51,616 nucleotides of DNA from a virus (IMGVR_UViG_3300042485_002515:1-51616), one strand, 5' to 3'. Shown: positions 40,369-48,503, counted from the first letter of the stretch. The notes: generated by a model from the sequence alone, not told the origin. Translations and numbers: made by a program.

Positions 40369-43300
40369 ATGAACATGCGAGAACTAATAAATCTAATAGA
40401 GGCACCGGCTCCTAAACAAGGTGTTACTGGACAAAAACTTGCTCAAACAAGTGGCGGCCAATTTATGAATCGAGCCGATAGAACCAATCAAGCCAAAGTT
40501 GATGCAGCGTTAGGCCCAGGATTCAAAGCAGGAAGTGCAGCAGCCAATCAGGCATTAGCTAAAAAATTCAGTCAGCCACAAGCTGTACCGGCAGCAAACA
40601 CAGCAAGTGCTCAACAATCAGCAGCATTAGACACTTCCAAGGCAAATGCAATTGGTGGGCAACAGGCAGCAACCACGGCAGCAGCACCAGAACCAGACAC
40701 AAGAGGTGCAGCAGCGATGGCAAGTAGATCGGCCCCGGCCGCTGCAAATACAGAGCCAGTTCAAGCAGCAGCTCCTGCTCAAACTTCAGATCAGATTGCA
40801 ACCGCTGCACTAAATGCACAAGATTCAACACCACAAGCTGACACAAGAGGTGCAGCAGCAATGGCCAGTAGATCAACAAGTACTCCTGCTCAAACTTCAG
40901 ATCAGATTGCAACCGCTGCACTAAATGCACAAGATTCAACACCACAAGCTGACACAAGAGGTGCAGCAGCAATGGCCAGTAGATCAACAAGTACTCCTGC
41001 TCAAACAACTCCGGATCAAATACCAACTCAAACAGCAACAGCTCAAAGTATAGGTGCTACTAATTTGCAAGGCGAAAATCCAGCAGCACCAGCACAACAA
41101 AATACAGCAGCACCTGCTCAAGCAGGCGGATATGCTCAGAGTGCCACTGCCGCCACCAATAATCCTGCACCCAAGAGTGACTATCAGCCTGTAGCTGGAA
41201 GTTCTAATTTAGTCTCAAGAACCTCCGATAAAATTGCAGCAGACGCAAAAGCTGGGCCTGGTGGGCAAAATCCTGCAACAAAAAGTTATGCCAGTTTTGG
41301 TGATTTTGCCAGTGCTGTAGGAAACAAAGTTAAAGGTTTTTTTGGTGGCAATCAACCAGCACCAGACGCAACTGCAGGTACTGGTCCTAATTTAGGTACA
41401 GGAACATTAGGCAGCACACCAAATGCACAACAGCCGCCTGCATTTGTGCCGTCAGCTACAACAGCCGGCACCCCAGCTGCGTTTGGTAAAGTTGCCGAAG
41501 CTGATGCGCCAGTGAATTCCGCACCTCAGCAGCCGGCAGCAAAAACTCAAAAAGCACCAAGCATGTACGATGTTGACAAGGCCAACAGAAAAGAAATAGC
41601 AAGTCAATTTGACCCTAATTCAACTTATGTAAATCCCCATGACAAAGATACACGAGCGTCTGCTCCAGGATCAAAGGCAGTAAACACCATGGCTGACTTT
41701 GAAGAAGATGTTGATCATGCATTGGCAGAGATGATGCGCTTGAGTGGTTTAACTTTGAGTGAAAAAGCACCACCAGGCAAGAAGGCCGAACGCATGGTTA
41801 AACACATTAAAAAAGGTTATGCCAAGGACGGTAAACTCACAGACAAAGAAAAGTCAATTGCATTTGCAACTGCATGGAAACAGCACAACAAAGAAAAGGT
41901 AAACGAAGGCATGGACATTATGTTAGACGAAGATGGGCATACACTAAAACATATCGTTAATAGATTCAAACATGAAACTAAAAATTTCATGAATACAGGA
42001 TTTATGGCAGAGAACTTGTATGATGCATTATATGATTATTATCTGGATAGAGGCGACATGCCTTACGGTATTGCCAAGGCAAGAGAAGGTGATCCATACG
42101 AGTGGGTAGAAGAACACTTCTATGCAGACATGGGCAGTCAAATGAGTGAAGGTGCTGTAGCAGAACAAACTGTGGACCCACTGAGTGAATTAGCACGTTT
42201 GGCTGGATTGTCAGAAGACGGTCCTGGATCTGCTATGCTAAATGCCCCAAAGAAAGACACTGATTCATTTGCAGACAGAATGAGAAGTGCAGGAAAAGAA
42301 ATTAGGCGTACGATTGATCGCGCAACATTGCCAGCTGCAATGAGAGCAGATTATGATAGAATTGAAGCAGAAAAAGAAAGAGCCTCAGCTCCTGTAGCAA
42401 CACCAGCAGTCGCTAAAGCTGATGCATTTAAAGATGCAATGGGTTCTGGATCCAACAAAGCACAAGCAGATGACAAATTGAAAGAAATGGGCGACAGTCC
42501 ATTGGCAAGACTCAATCAAATGCCACAAACTAAAGGACAAGAACCAAGTTCGGGTGCAGCGAGCTCGTTCGCACCACGTGAGCGCGAGCGTGTGGTTAGC
42601 CCCAAGATTGACAAATACGAAAAAGACAAAGAACGTGCAGAAAAAGCCAGAAGAGATATTGTTGATAGAGAAAGTCCAGATGCTAATACATTTGGTCGTA
42701 AAATAGGCAAAGCAGTATCAGAACCAGTTGCAGCAATCAAGAGTGCATGGCACGGTGCAACAGATGCCTGGGATCATACTATGGGCAATGATACAGCCCC
42801 AGATCCAAAACCACCAGTTAGTGTTGTTAACAAAAGAGACTGGAAAGGTGACAAGGATAATCCTGCACTAAAAGAAAATGACGAGTTAAATCGTATGCGT
42901 AAAATTGCCGGACTACAGGAATGTGGAGATATGGGCATGGAACGCGATCATATGCAACAAAAAGATCGATTGAATGTTACCACAAACATGAGCAGTGATG
43001 GTACCAAGGACGTCACTATCAATGCACAAGGTGACGCCGCAGAAGATCTACTGTCTATGTTGAAACTGGCAGGTATGGAAAGACATCATCAGCCTACAAT
43101 GGTCATGATTGACCGCGATGAAGAAATGATGGAACGAGAAGAAACTCCTGTACCTGATGATGGTAATGTATTAGGTGGTATGGGAGATTTTGAACAAATA
43201 GATGCAATAGACGAAGCCAAGAAGAAGCGTATTACACGTCATAGCAACACACCCGACGAAGAATATCAAACCGTAGATAGTATTCTACGTCAAGGCAATG

Positions 43301-43902
43301 ATCTCAACAGAGAAAAACGCCAGTACAAGAAAGAATACCCCGGCGACAATCCAATGTCTGAAAGCATGCTTGATCAAGACTTAAACGACATCCTTGAGAG
43401 CATCTTGATTCGCGAAGAACCTATTCCAACTACTACAGATCCTGAGACAGGACGAGTAAAAGCAACATTACCCTCAAATTTTTTCCGTCCTGGTAAAAAA
43501 CGTGATCGTGCCAGTCAAGAGATACCAATGGAACCTGAATCGCCAGAATCTCGTGTAACTGGGCCACGCAGTATGAAAATACCTGGTGAGCGAACAGGTA
43601 CAGAAAACTTTGGTAAAGACAAAGAAGTTGACGAAGGTTGGGAAGATGTAAAAACAGGTGTATCTAACTTTGTTGGAGATCTTTTTAACACAGACGACAG
43701 TATACGCAGAAGAAGCGGGCAGTTTCGTGATCTTGAAGCTATGCAACAAAAGTATAAACCTGGAACTCCAGAGTATGATCAATTGGAAATGCGTAAGACC
43801 AAGCAAAAAGAAAGGTATTACGGAGACCAAGGTGAAGTGGTAGGTAAAGACGGCGAACCAATTAAAGTATTACCACCTGATCAATGGAAAGGTGGCAAGT
43901 GA
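40369..43902 (+). CDS. Ala/Gln-rich candidate internal polyprotein
   Basis: 1177 residues with no enzyme domain. N terminus MNMRELINLIE|A has an L-I-E gp21-type site at residue 11. Residues ~20-400 are Ala/Gln/Pro-rich disordered sequence containing two identical 37-residue repeats (DNA 40773-40994). Short modules of the form RLAGL plus Glu recur: EMMRLSGLTLSE (~454), ELARLAGLSED (~607), RMRKIAGLQEC (~842), LLSMLKLAGME (~895). Charged modules include AERMVKHIKKGYAKDGK (~475) and NVTTNMSSDGTKDVTINAQG (~866-885). Many L/I-x-E sites could let gp21 cut it into pieces. The last base of its stop is the A of the next ATG. Confidence 0.8.
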   Translation: MNMRELINLIEAPAPKQGVTGQKLAQTSGGQFMNRADRTNQAKVDAALGPGFKAGSAAANQALAKKFSQPQAVPAANTASAQQSAALDTSKANAIGGQQAATTAAAPEPDTRGAAAMASRSAPAAANTEPVQAAAPAQTSDQIATAALNAQDSTPQADTRGAAAMASRSTSTPAQTSDQIATAALNAQDSTPQADTRGAAAMASRSTSTPAQTTPDQIPTQTATAQSIGATNLQGENPAAPAQQNTAAPAQAGGYAQSATAATNNPAPKSDYQPVAGSSNLVSRTSDKIAADAKAGPGGQNPATKSYASFGDFASAVGNKVKGFFGGNQPAPDATAGTGPNLGTGTLGSTPNAQQPPAFVPSATTAGTPAAFGKVAEADAPVNSAPQQPAAKTQKAPSMYDVDKANRKEIASQFDPNSTYVNPHDKDTRASAPGSKAVNTMADFEEDVDHALAEMMRLSGLTLSEKAPPGKKAERMVKHIKKGYAKDGKLTDKEKSIAFATAWKQHNKEKVNEGMDIMLDEDGHTLKHIVNRFKHETKNFMNTGFMAENLYDALYDYYLDRGDMPYGIAKAREGDPYEWVEEHFYADMGSQMSEGAVAEQTVDPLSELARLAGLSEDGPGSAMLNAPKKDTDSFADRMRSAGKEIRRTIDRATLPAAMRADYDRIEAEKERASAPVATPAVAKADAFKDAMGSGSNKAQADDKLKEMGDSPLARLNQMPQTKGQEPSSGAASSFAPRERERVVSPKIDKYEKDKERAEKARRDIVDRESPDANTFGRKIGKAVSEPVAAIKSAWHGATDAWDHTMGNDTAPDPKPPVSVVNKRDWKGDKDNPALKENDELNRMRKIAGLQECGDMGMERDHMQQKDRLNVTTNMSSDGTKDVTINAQGDAAEDLLSMLKLAGMERHHQPTMVMIDRDEEMMEREETPVPDDGNVLGGMGDFEQIDAIDEAKKKRITRHSNTPDEEYQTVDSILRQGNDLNREKRQYKKEYPGDNPMSESMLDQDLNDILESILIREEPIPTTTDPETGRVKATLPSNFFRPGKKRDRASQEIPMEPESPESRVTGPRSMKIPGERTGTENFGKDKEVDEGWEDVKTGVSNFVGDLFNTDDSIRRRSGQFRDLEAMQQKYKPGTPEYDQLEMRKTKQKERYYGDQGEVVGKDGEPIKVLPPDQWKGGK
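40773..40994 (+). repeat. Identical 111-bp tandem repeat
   Basis: Two adjacent copies (40773-40883 and 40884-40994) are identical base for base; a partial third begins at 40995 and a diverged partial copy lies upstream near 40697. The period is 37 codons. Identity at synonymous positions points to recent duplication. Confidence 0.95.
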
Positions 43903-44960
43903 TGAAAACGTTTCGCGAATATCTCAACGAAGCAGAACTGACAGAAGGAAATCCTGCTGTTGGGGATATTTTTGAGTTAGAAATAGCCAGAGACGAAACT
44001 TTGCTCGAAACTTATATTGTTGATGTGTTTGAGGATGGAATAGTATTAGAAGCAGACGACACCATGATGAGAATTTTAACGCATGTTGGATATATAACAG
44101 AAGATTCAAACATGCCCACTGCTCGAGATTCTATCAGTCCAATACATTCAAATGTGAACAGAGACAAAAGCTCCGATGACGACCTCATGGACAAAGACTC
44201 AGGTGCCACACCACCTGCTCGTCCTACACGCGATGCGGTAGACACTAAGCCGCTAACCGAGCCAAAAAACAAAAAAGATCCCAAAGACTACATGGTGCAT
44301 GAGGCGCCCGAAGGATGGGGACAAGATACCATGACCAACAAAGACGGTTCGGTGATGAAATACAACCCCGATGATGACAGTTACAGCATGGTATCTCCTC
44401 CTACGGTAAAGCCTACTAAAACGTCAATGTCGGTGATTGATACTCATAGATCACAAGATCGCAGCTCGTCTAAAGGAGATAGTACACACAAGCAGGAATT
44501 TACATCTGCTTCGTTTGCAAGAGATCCCAAAACTGGCGCAGGCGATTATTACATATCTCGATCAACAGATGATGATTACGACGATGACTTTCAGCAAGAT
44601 GTAAGTGCCCCTTGGATGAACTATACGCAAGCCAAAGCAAAATATGATTCAGATCTTATGTTTGGTAAAAAAACAGCCATGCCTCAAGGGCCAATGAGTC
44701 AGTTCAGAGCACCAACCAATGAAGCCAAATATCAAGGTCGTGAAGTTCCGTTAGGCAAGAAGATGAAGGGCGATGTTAAGAAGAGTAAAGTGTATGTAAG
44801 AGGACCCAAAGGTAATGTAGTTAAAGTGAACTTTGGCGATCCTAACATGACAATCAAAAAGTCAAATCCAGCCCGTCGTAAAAGTTTCAGAGCAAGACAC
44901 AATTGCGCCAATCCAGGACCAAGATGGAAAGCAAGGTACTGGTCATGTAGGAGTTGGTAA
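43902..44960 (+). CDS. Candidate internal protein with T4-like targeting peptide and basic C-terminal domain
   Basis: 352 residues. The start at 43902 is chosen over an in-frame ATG at 43884 because it gives MKTFREYLNE|A, nearly the T4 internal-protein targeting peptide MKTYQEFIAE|A, with a second L-T-E|G site at 13-15. Residues ~20-65 (VGDIFELEIARDETLLETYI; VFEDGIVLEADDTM) form a small beta domain. The centre is Asp/Ser/Lys-rich. The C-terminal ~75 residues are a strongly basic unit: REVPLGKKMKGDVKKSKVYV, GPKGNVVKVNFGDPNMTIKK, ARRKSFRARHNCANPGPRWK and the end RYWSCRSW, with two Cys. That unit may bind DNA or metal; it is unassigned. Confidence 0.82.
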   Translation: MKTFREYLNEAELTEGNPAVGDIFELEIARDETLLETYIVDVFEDGIVLEADDTMMRILTHVGYITEDSNMPTARDSISPIHSNVNRDKSSDDDLMDKDSGATPPARPTRDAVDTKPLTEPKNKKDPKDYMVHEAPEGWGQDTMTNKDGSVMKYNPDDDSYSMVSPPTVKPTKTSMSVIDTHRSQDRSSSKGDSTHKQEFTSASFARDPKTGAGDYYISRSTDDDYDDDFQQDVSAPWMNYTQAKAKYDSDLMFGKKTAMPQGPMSQFRAPTNEAKYQGREVPLGKKMKGDVKKSKVYVRGPKGNVVKVNFGDPNMTIKKSNPARRKSFRARHNCANPGPRWKARYWSCRSW

Positions 44961-45745
44961 TGACAGATCCAAGATTTTTTAGACAGTATTTAGAGATATT
45001 AAAAGAAGGCCCTCCTGCAGGTGTTGGTCCTAATGCACCTATAAAACAACCTGTGCAGCAGCCAGCTAATACCAGTCAAGAACCAAGCCAATTTCAACAG
45101 GCCAAGGATGCAGTAGGGCAACAATATCAAAATTACAAAGATATATCGGGACAACTTGATCAAGGTGTACAACAAGGATTAATCAGCAAAGATGTGGCCG
45201 ATAAAACAAGAAGTTATGCACAAGGTTCAATGTTAAGAGGTGGTTGGGAGGCAGGTAAAGCAGCAATGCAAGGTCGTGATCCATCATCGGCCTATGTAGG
45301 TAGCTTGATTAGATCAATGGGTAATTTGGCTGCTGATTCTGGTCTTGATGATGCTGCAAAAAAACTTGGACAATTTGCAAGTCAGTATCGAGGTCCTAAT
45401 GCCAAAGATATAACAAAAGATCCCGCATACCTAAAAGCATCACCGGAACAACAAGCACAAGCCCGTAAAGATTTTGAAGCAATTAAATCATTGCCTGATG
45501 ATGAATACAATTATATTTTTGGTGGCAATGCGTTTAAGGAACGTGGCGCACAGGCAGCTCAAGTTGGTCAAGACATGATTGATCAAAAAGATTGGGGTAC
45601 AGGTCGTAGCGCAGGGTTTTCACCAAAAGCAAATGAACTTTTTGGATTAGATCCAACTCGTCAGGCAACTGATGCAGAAATGCAAGCGGCAGCAACAGGT
45701 ACCAACGAAGAATTAGATAGACTCAAACAACTTATTAGAAGATAA
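44960..45745 (+). CDS. Candidate internal protein (DPRFFR family)
   Basis: 261 residues. ATG 44960 follows TAGGAG; a TTG six bases earlier in frame is less likely. N terminus MTDPRFFRQYLEILKE|G ends in an L-K-E gp21-type site at residue 16 and is paralogous to the next gene's start. The body is helical, Gln/Ala-rich (QQYQNYKDISGQLDQGVQQG; YVGSLIRSMGNLAADSGLDD; SPEQQAQARKDFEAIKSLPD). It ends ELDRLKQLIRR. No known domain. It overlaps both neighbours by one base and lies in the middle of the internal-protein run. Confidence 0.78.
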   Translation: MTDPRFFRQYLEILKEGPPAGVGPNAPIKQPVQQPANTSQEPSQFQQAKDAVGQQYQNYKDISGQLDQGVQQGLISKDVADKTRSYAQGSMLRGGWEAGKAAMQGRDPSSAYVGSLIRSMGNLAADSGLDDAAKKLGQFASQYRGPNAKDITKDPAYLKASPEQQAQARKDFEAIKSLPDDEYNYIFGGNAFKERGAQAAQVGQDMIDQKDWGTGRSAGFSPKANELFGLDPTRQATDAEMQAAATGTNEELDRLKQLIRR

Positions 45746-46200
45746 TGAGCGATCCAAGATTTTTTAGACGATACTTAGATATTCTTGACGAACAACCTGT
45801 CACTGCAAACATTGATGACTACACAAGCGTGACTGTTGATCCTACAGCAAAAAATCTTGCAATGCAAACCAAGATTGGGGACTTGGATCTCAAAGCAACG
45901 CATGACCGTTCCGCAATCCCGGCCAATCAAATTTCAGCCAATTACCAAGTGGACCCTAAATTAAAGGTTGGCGGCACACACACTCAAGCAGGATATAAAG
46001 GACAAATGACTCCTACCACTCAAATTTCAGCCAACTACGACGATCCTGATGTTGGTAAAGCTGATCTACAAGTAGATAAAGGTGCCATGTTCCAGGGTGC
46101 AGGAAAAAATATTCAGCAAGGAAATCCCGCTATCGTAACTGCCAAATTTACAAACCCACAAGGCCAAACAGCCACTTACAATACAAACAGAAACTTATAA
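45745..46200 (+). CDS. Candidate internal protein (DPRFFR family), beta-rich
   Basis: 151 residues. N terminus MSDPRFFRRYLDILDE|Q is nearly identical in pattern to that of the gene before and has an L-D-E gp21-type site at residue 16. After it, the sequence is beta-rich with a repeated strand motif QISANYQVD (~62-70) and QISANYDDP (~93-101), suggesting an antiparallel barrel or beta meander (TKIGDLDLKATHD; LKVGGTHTQAGYKGQM). It resembles outer-membrane-type beta hairpins in pattern, but it is too short to call a barrel. The function is unknown. The start overlaps the preceding stop by one base. Confidence 0.75.
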   Translation: MSDPRFFRRYLDILDEQPVTANIDDYTSVTVDPTAKNLAMQTKIGDLDLKATHDRSAIPANQISANYQVDPKLKVGGTHTQAGYKGQMTPTTQISANYDDPDVGKADLQVDKGAMFQGAGKNIQQGNPAIVTAKFTNPQGQTATYNTNRNL

Positions 46201-46209
46201 GGAAAATCA

Positions 46210-46644
46210 ATGAAAAAATTATTAGCAATTCTATTATTAGCACCTACTCTTGCACTTGCTCAAAAACAACCACAAGGTGTTATGTATGATGCACAAATTG
46301 TGAGAGTAAACGATGGCGACACAGTAGTCATTGCTGCTCCATTCTTGCCAGCTCCACTCAAGCCCGAGTTGGCTGTGCGTGTTTATGGAGTGGATACTCC
46401 TGAAAAAGGCCATAGAGCCATGTGTCCAAGCGAAGCACAAAGAGGTGAAGCAGCCACAGCGTTTACAAAAAATGCAGTGGCCAAATCAGTCAAGCGTCAG
46501 GTAGTGCTTTACGGTTGGGACAAGTTTGGTGGGCGAGTATTAGGCGACATGATTCTTGATGGACAAAGCTTGCGAGCTCAACTTATTGCCAATGGATACG
46601 CAAGAGAGTATTATGGTGAAGCCAAACAGTCATGGTGTAACTAA
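46210..46644 (+). CDS. Secreted staphylococcal-type nuclease (SNase)
   Basis: 144 residues. N terminus MKKLLAILLLAPTLALA|Q is a clear Sec signal peptide with an A-L-A cleavage site at ~17. The mature part is an SNase domain: DGDTV with D35 and D37, RVYGVDTPE with R57, D62 and E65 (same spacing as SNase R35, D40, E43), and DKFGGR with R109 as the second arginine. It is a Ca2+-dependent DNA/RNA nuclease, here aimed at the periplasm or outside. Nine bases after the preceding gene, with AAGGAAAAT as ribosome site. A role in degrading foreign or competing phage DNA at the cell surface, or host DNA, is inference. Confidence 0.9.
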   Translation: MKKLLAILLLAPTLALAQKQPQGVMYDAQIVRVNDGDTVVIAAPFLPAPLKPELAVRVYGVDTPEKGHRAMCPSEAQRGEAATAFTKNAVAKSVKRQVVLYGWDKFGGRVLGDMILDGQSLRAQLIANGYAREYYGEAKQSWCN

Positions 46645-46699
46645 AGGACCAGACACACCTGATGACGATCGTCCGGTTGTGCCTTACAGTGATCATTAA
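46613..46699 (+). CDS. Possible 28-residue peptide overlapping SNase
   Basis: ATG 46613 opens a short frame, MVKPNSHGVTKGPDTPDDDR followed by PVVPYSDH, that ends at TAA 46697-46699. The stop is directly followed by the ATG of the next small gene (46700), an arrangement that allows coupling. No ribosome site is obvious and the length is near the noise level, so it is only a candidate. Confidence 0.35.
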   Translation: MVKPNSHGVTKGPDTPDDDRPVVPYSDH

Positions 46700-46867
46700 A
46701 TGAAATGGATTTTTGTTCTAATGGTGTTAGTGGTTGATGATGGAGTATGGAGAGCATGGAACAGTTATCCTACTTTAGCAGAATGCGACGAAGTTATACA
46801 AGTGATAACTCATCATAGAGAAGAAAAAATTAAAGCCTATTGTTTGGCCAGGCAAGTAGATGAATGA
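46700..46867 (+). CDS. Small membrane-anchored or secreted peptide
   Basis: 55 residues: MKWIFVLMVLVVDDGVWRAW, then NSYPTLAECDEVIQVITHHR and EEKIKAYCLARQVDE. A short positively charged start and a hydrophobic run (IFVLMVLVV) suggest a membrane anchor or signal; two Cys could form a disulphide. It begins right after the stop of the candidate 28-residue frame and overlaps the next gene by eight bases. The function is unknown; it follows the secreted nuclease and could act in the same compartment. Confidence 0.6.
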   Translation: MKWIFVLMVLVVDDGVWRAWNSYPTLAECDEVIQVITHHREEKIKAYCLARQVDE

Positions 46868-47069
46868 TATTGAACAATTACGAGTATTAGCTGGTATTAG
46901 TAACCGTGCAGTGATGCAGGAGTACAAAGGCTTTCCGGGTAGTAATATCTCTGTTACCGGAAATGAAAAAGGCGAACTCATGAAAAAACATGACATTCGC
47001 CCCGGTACTGATGCTTGGTTTAAACTTTGGTTCAGCAAGCCATATTTAACTGGTGAACGGCCAATATGA
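46860..47069 (+). CDS. Small protein with LAG(I/L) motif, function unknown
   Basis: 69 residues. N terminus MNDIEQLRVLAGISNRAVMQ includes the LAG(I/L) motif that recurs in the scaffold and the internal proteins. The C-terminal half (GNEKGELMKKHDIRPGTDAW, then FKLWFSKPYLTGE) looks like a compact conserved domain. Its start overlaps the previous gene by eight bases and its stop overlaps the next start (ATGA). The function is unknown; a minor internal or assembly protein is suggested by the shared motif only. Confidence 0.7.
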   Translation: MNDIEQLRVLAGISNRAVMQEYKGFPGSNISVTGNEKGELMKKHDIRPGTDAWFKLWFSKPYLTGERPI

Positions 47070-48016
47070 GAGTCTTAGTTGATCAACTTTATGCTCATGT
47101 TGTTCCGTCAAATTTAACATACGATTTTTTAGATCAAAAGATAGATATTGATTCTTTAAATTATCAAAGTAATAAAGTAAACATAGTTGATCTATCACAG
47201 AATTGTCTTACTGAACTTGATAAACAAGCTTATCATAAGTTTTTGCAAACTTCCGATTCAGTAATAATTTTACATCCTGACCCAAGAATACACGACGAGT
47301 CAGTAATTTATTATCCGTTCTGGCAAATTTATGGAATGCGTGAATGGGAAAGAAATAATTTCACTTATTCAAGAAATTGTATAATGAGTTGTCTTAACGG
47401 GAATCCGCACGAACATCGGTGGTATATTTACAGAAATTTAATAAAAATGGATTACAATGATGTTATGTATTCATTTCATAATAATTCTCATTACGATTTA
47501 AATTATACCAATTGCGGATCAGAACTATCTCATTATTTCCAACAAGAAAAACATAGTTTTCCGGAACGATCCAGTAATGATTTATCAATATCTCACGACG
47601 CCTATAAAAAATCTTTTGTAAATCTTGTTACAGAAACATCAATTGAGGACAACTTGTTTATAAGTGAAAAAACATGGAAACCAATTGCAAGCGGCCAGTT
47701 CTTTATAATTGCAGGCCCAAAGGGAATTATAAAATATTTACGCGAAACAGGAATAGATGTCTATGACGATATAGTTGATCACAGCTATGACACGATTGCA
47801 GATTGGAGAATTAGAATGGACGCGGTACTCCAATCTGTTAATAAGTTAATCAATCAAGATCTAAATATGCTGTTTGCACAAACTTCGGCACGTAGAAAAC
47901 AAAATGTTGAACATTTTTTTTCGGGTAGTATAGCACAACCCTATTTAGAAAAATTAGAAAAACTAATTAACTCTAAGCTGCCGCAGCATCTCTACCCAAA
48001 TACTGATTCCATTTAG
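47066..48016 (+). CDS. Glycosyltransferase-like protein
   Basis: 316 residues, with lower Ala/Thr and higher Ile/Asn/Tyr content than its neighbours. The best clue is the C-terminal third: ETSIEDNLFISEKTWKPIAS then GQFFIIAGPKGIIKYLRETG (~193-232) resembles the donor-site region of GT10/fucosyltransferase-type enzymes (F-x-[ST]-EK-x-W/Y, small residues, then a hydrophobic strand). The N-terminal half has no clear motif. Assignment is tentative. Sugar transfer to a phage or host structure is possible. The last 44 bases overlap the convergent HNH gene. Confidence 0.6.
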   Translation: MRVLVDQLYAHVVPSNLTYDFLDQKIDIDSLNYQSNKVNIVDLSQNCLTELDKQAYHKFLQTSDSVIILHPDPRIHDESVIYYPFWQIYGMREWERNNFTYSRNCIMSCLNGNPHEHRWYIYRNLIKMDYNDVMYSFHNNSHYDLNYTNCGSELSHYFQQEKHSFPERSSNDLSISHDAYKKSFVNLVTETSIEDNLFISEKTWKPIASGQFFIIAGPKGIIKYLRETGIDVYDDIVDHSYDTIADWRIRMDAVLQSVNKLINQDLNMLFAQTSARRKQNVEHFFSGSIAQPYLEKLEKLINSKLPQHLYPNTDSI

Positions 48017-48503
48017 GATCTTTTACTCTAAATGGACTGTTTTTCCATGCCGCCGCTAATGCCCAATAATCCGGGCGATATGGTTTGCGAACAGGTTTCA
48101 TAAAATTTTTGTCAGCTTTTTTAAAATTACAGGCTTTGCAACTGGTTACACAATTGGTCCATTCAGTTTTGCCACCTTGACTTATAGGGGTAACGTGATC
48201 AATCGTAAGATCTTGGAAATCGAATGTATCTTCACAATACTGGCACTGATAAAGGTCGCGTAGATACATGTTGTATCTTGTGAAGTTGACCTTGCGTTTA
48301 AAATTGAAATATTCGCGAGTGATAGCAACACTGGGCACATTGATAGCAAGCTTTTCGCTCCTTATAATCCAGTCTGGGTATGTTTCAATCACCTGAATTC
48401 TACCCAGATACATGAGCTTGACAGCATGTTGCCAGTGGATAACACTTAGCGGGAGTACACTAATTGGAGTGTAATCTTTATTCAAAAGTAAAGTATGTGA
48501 CAT
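47973..48503 (-). CDS. HNH endonuclease (McrA-like)
   Basis: 176 residues from ATG 48503 (a longer frame to 48533 runs into gp17 and lacks a ribosome site). N-terminal LLLNKDYTPISVLPLSVIHW is typical of a family of phage and bacterial HNH proteins. CQYCEDTF (CxxC), the core DLTIDHVTPISQGGKTEW (first HNH His-Asp pair DH), NCVTSCKACNFKKADKN (N and CxxC) form a complete zinc-bound HNH. It may nick DNA in packaging, as HNH proteins often sit beside terminases, or be a mobile gene. It starts 11 bp from gp17 in divergent direction and overlaps the convergent gene at 47066 by 44 bases. Confidence 0.9.
   Translation of the reverse strand: MSHTLLLNKDYTPISVLPLSVIHWQHAVKLMYLGRIQVIETYPDWIIRSEKLAINVPSVAITREYFNFKRKVNFTRYNMYLRDLYQCQYCEDTFDFQDLTIDHVTPISQGGKTEWTNCVTSCKACNFKKADKNFMKPVRKPYRPDYWALAAAWKNSPFRVKDPKWNQYLGRDAAAA

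Noticed and set aside
40568-41038. 156-residue Leu-rich antisense frame
   Set aside because: It is the reverse reading of Ala/Gln repeats and merely repeats with the 111-bp duplication.
43884-43901. Longer start for the 352-residue gene
   Set aside because: It would add six residues from within the preceding gene; ATG 43902 overlaps the stop by one base and yields MKTFREYLNE.
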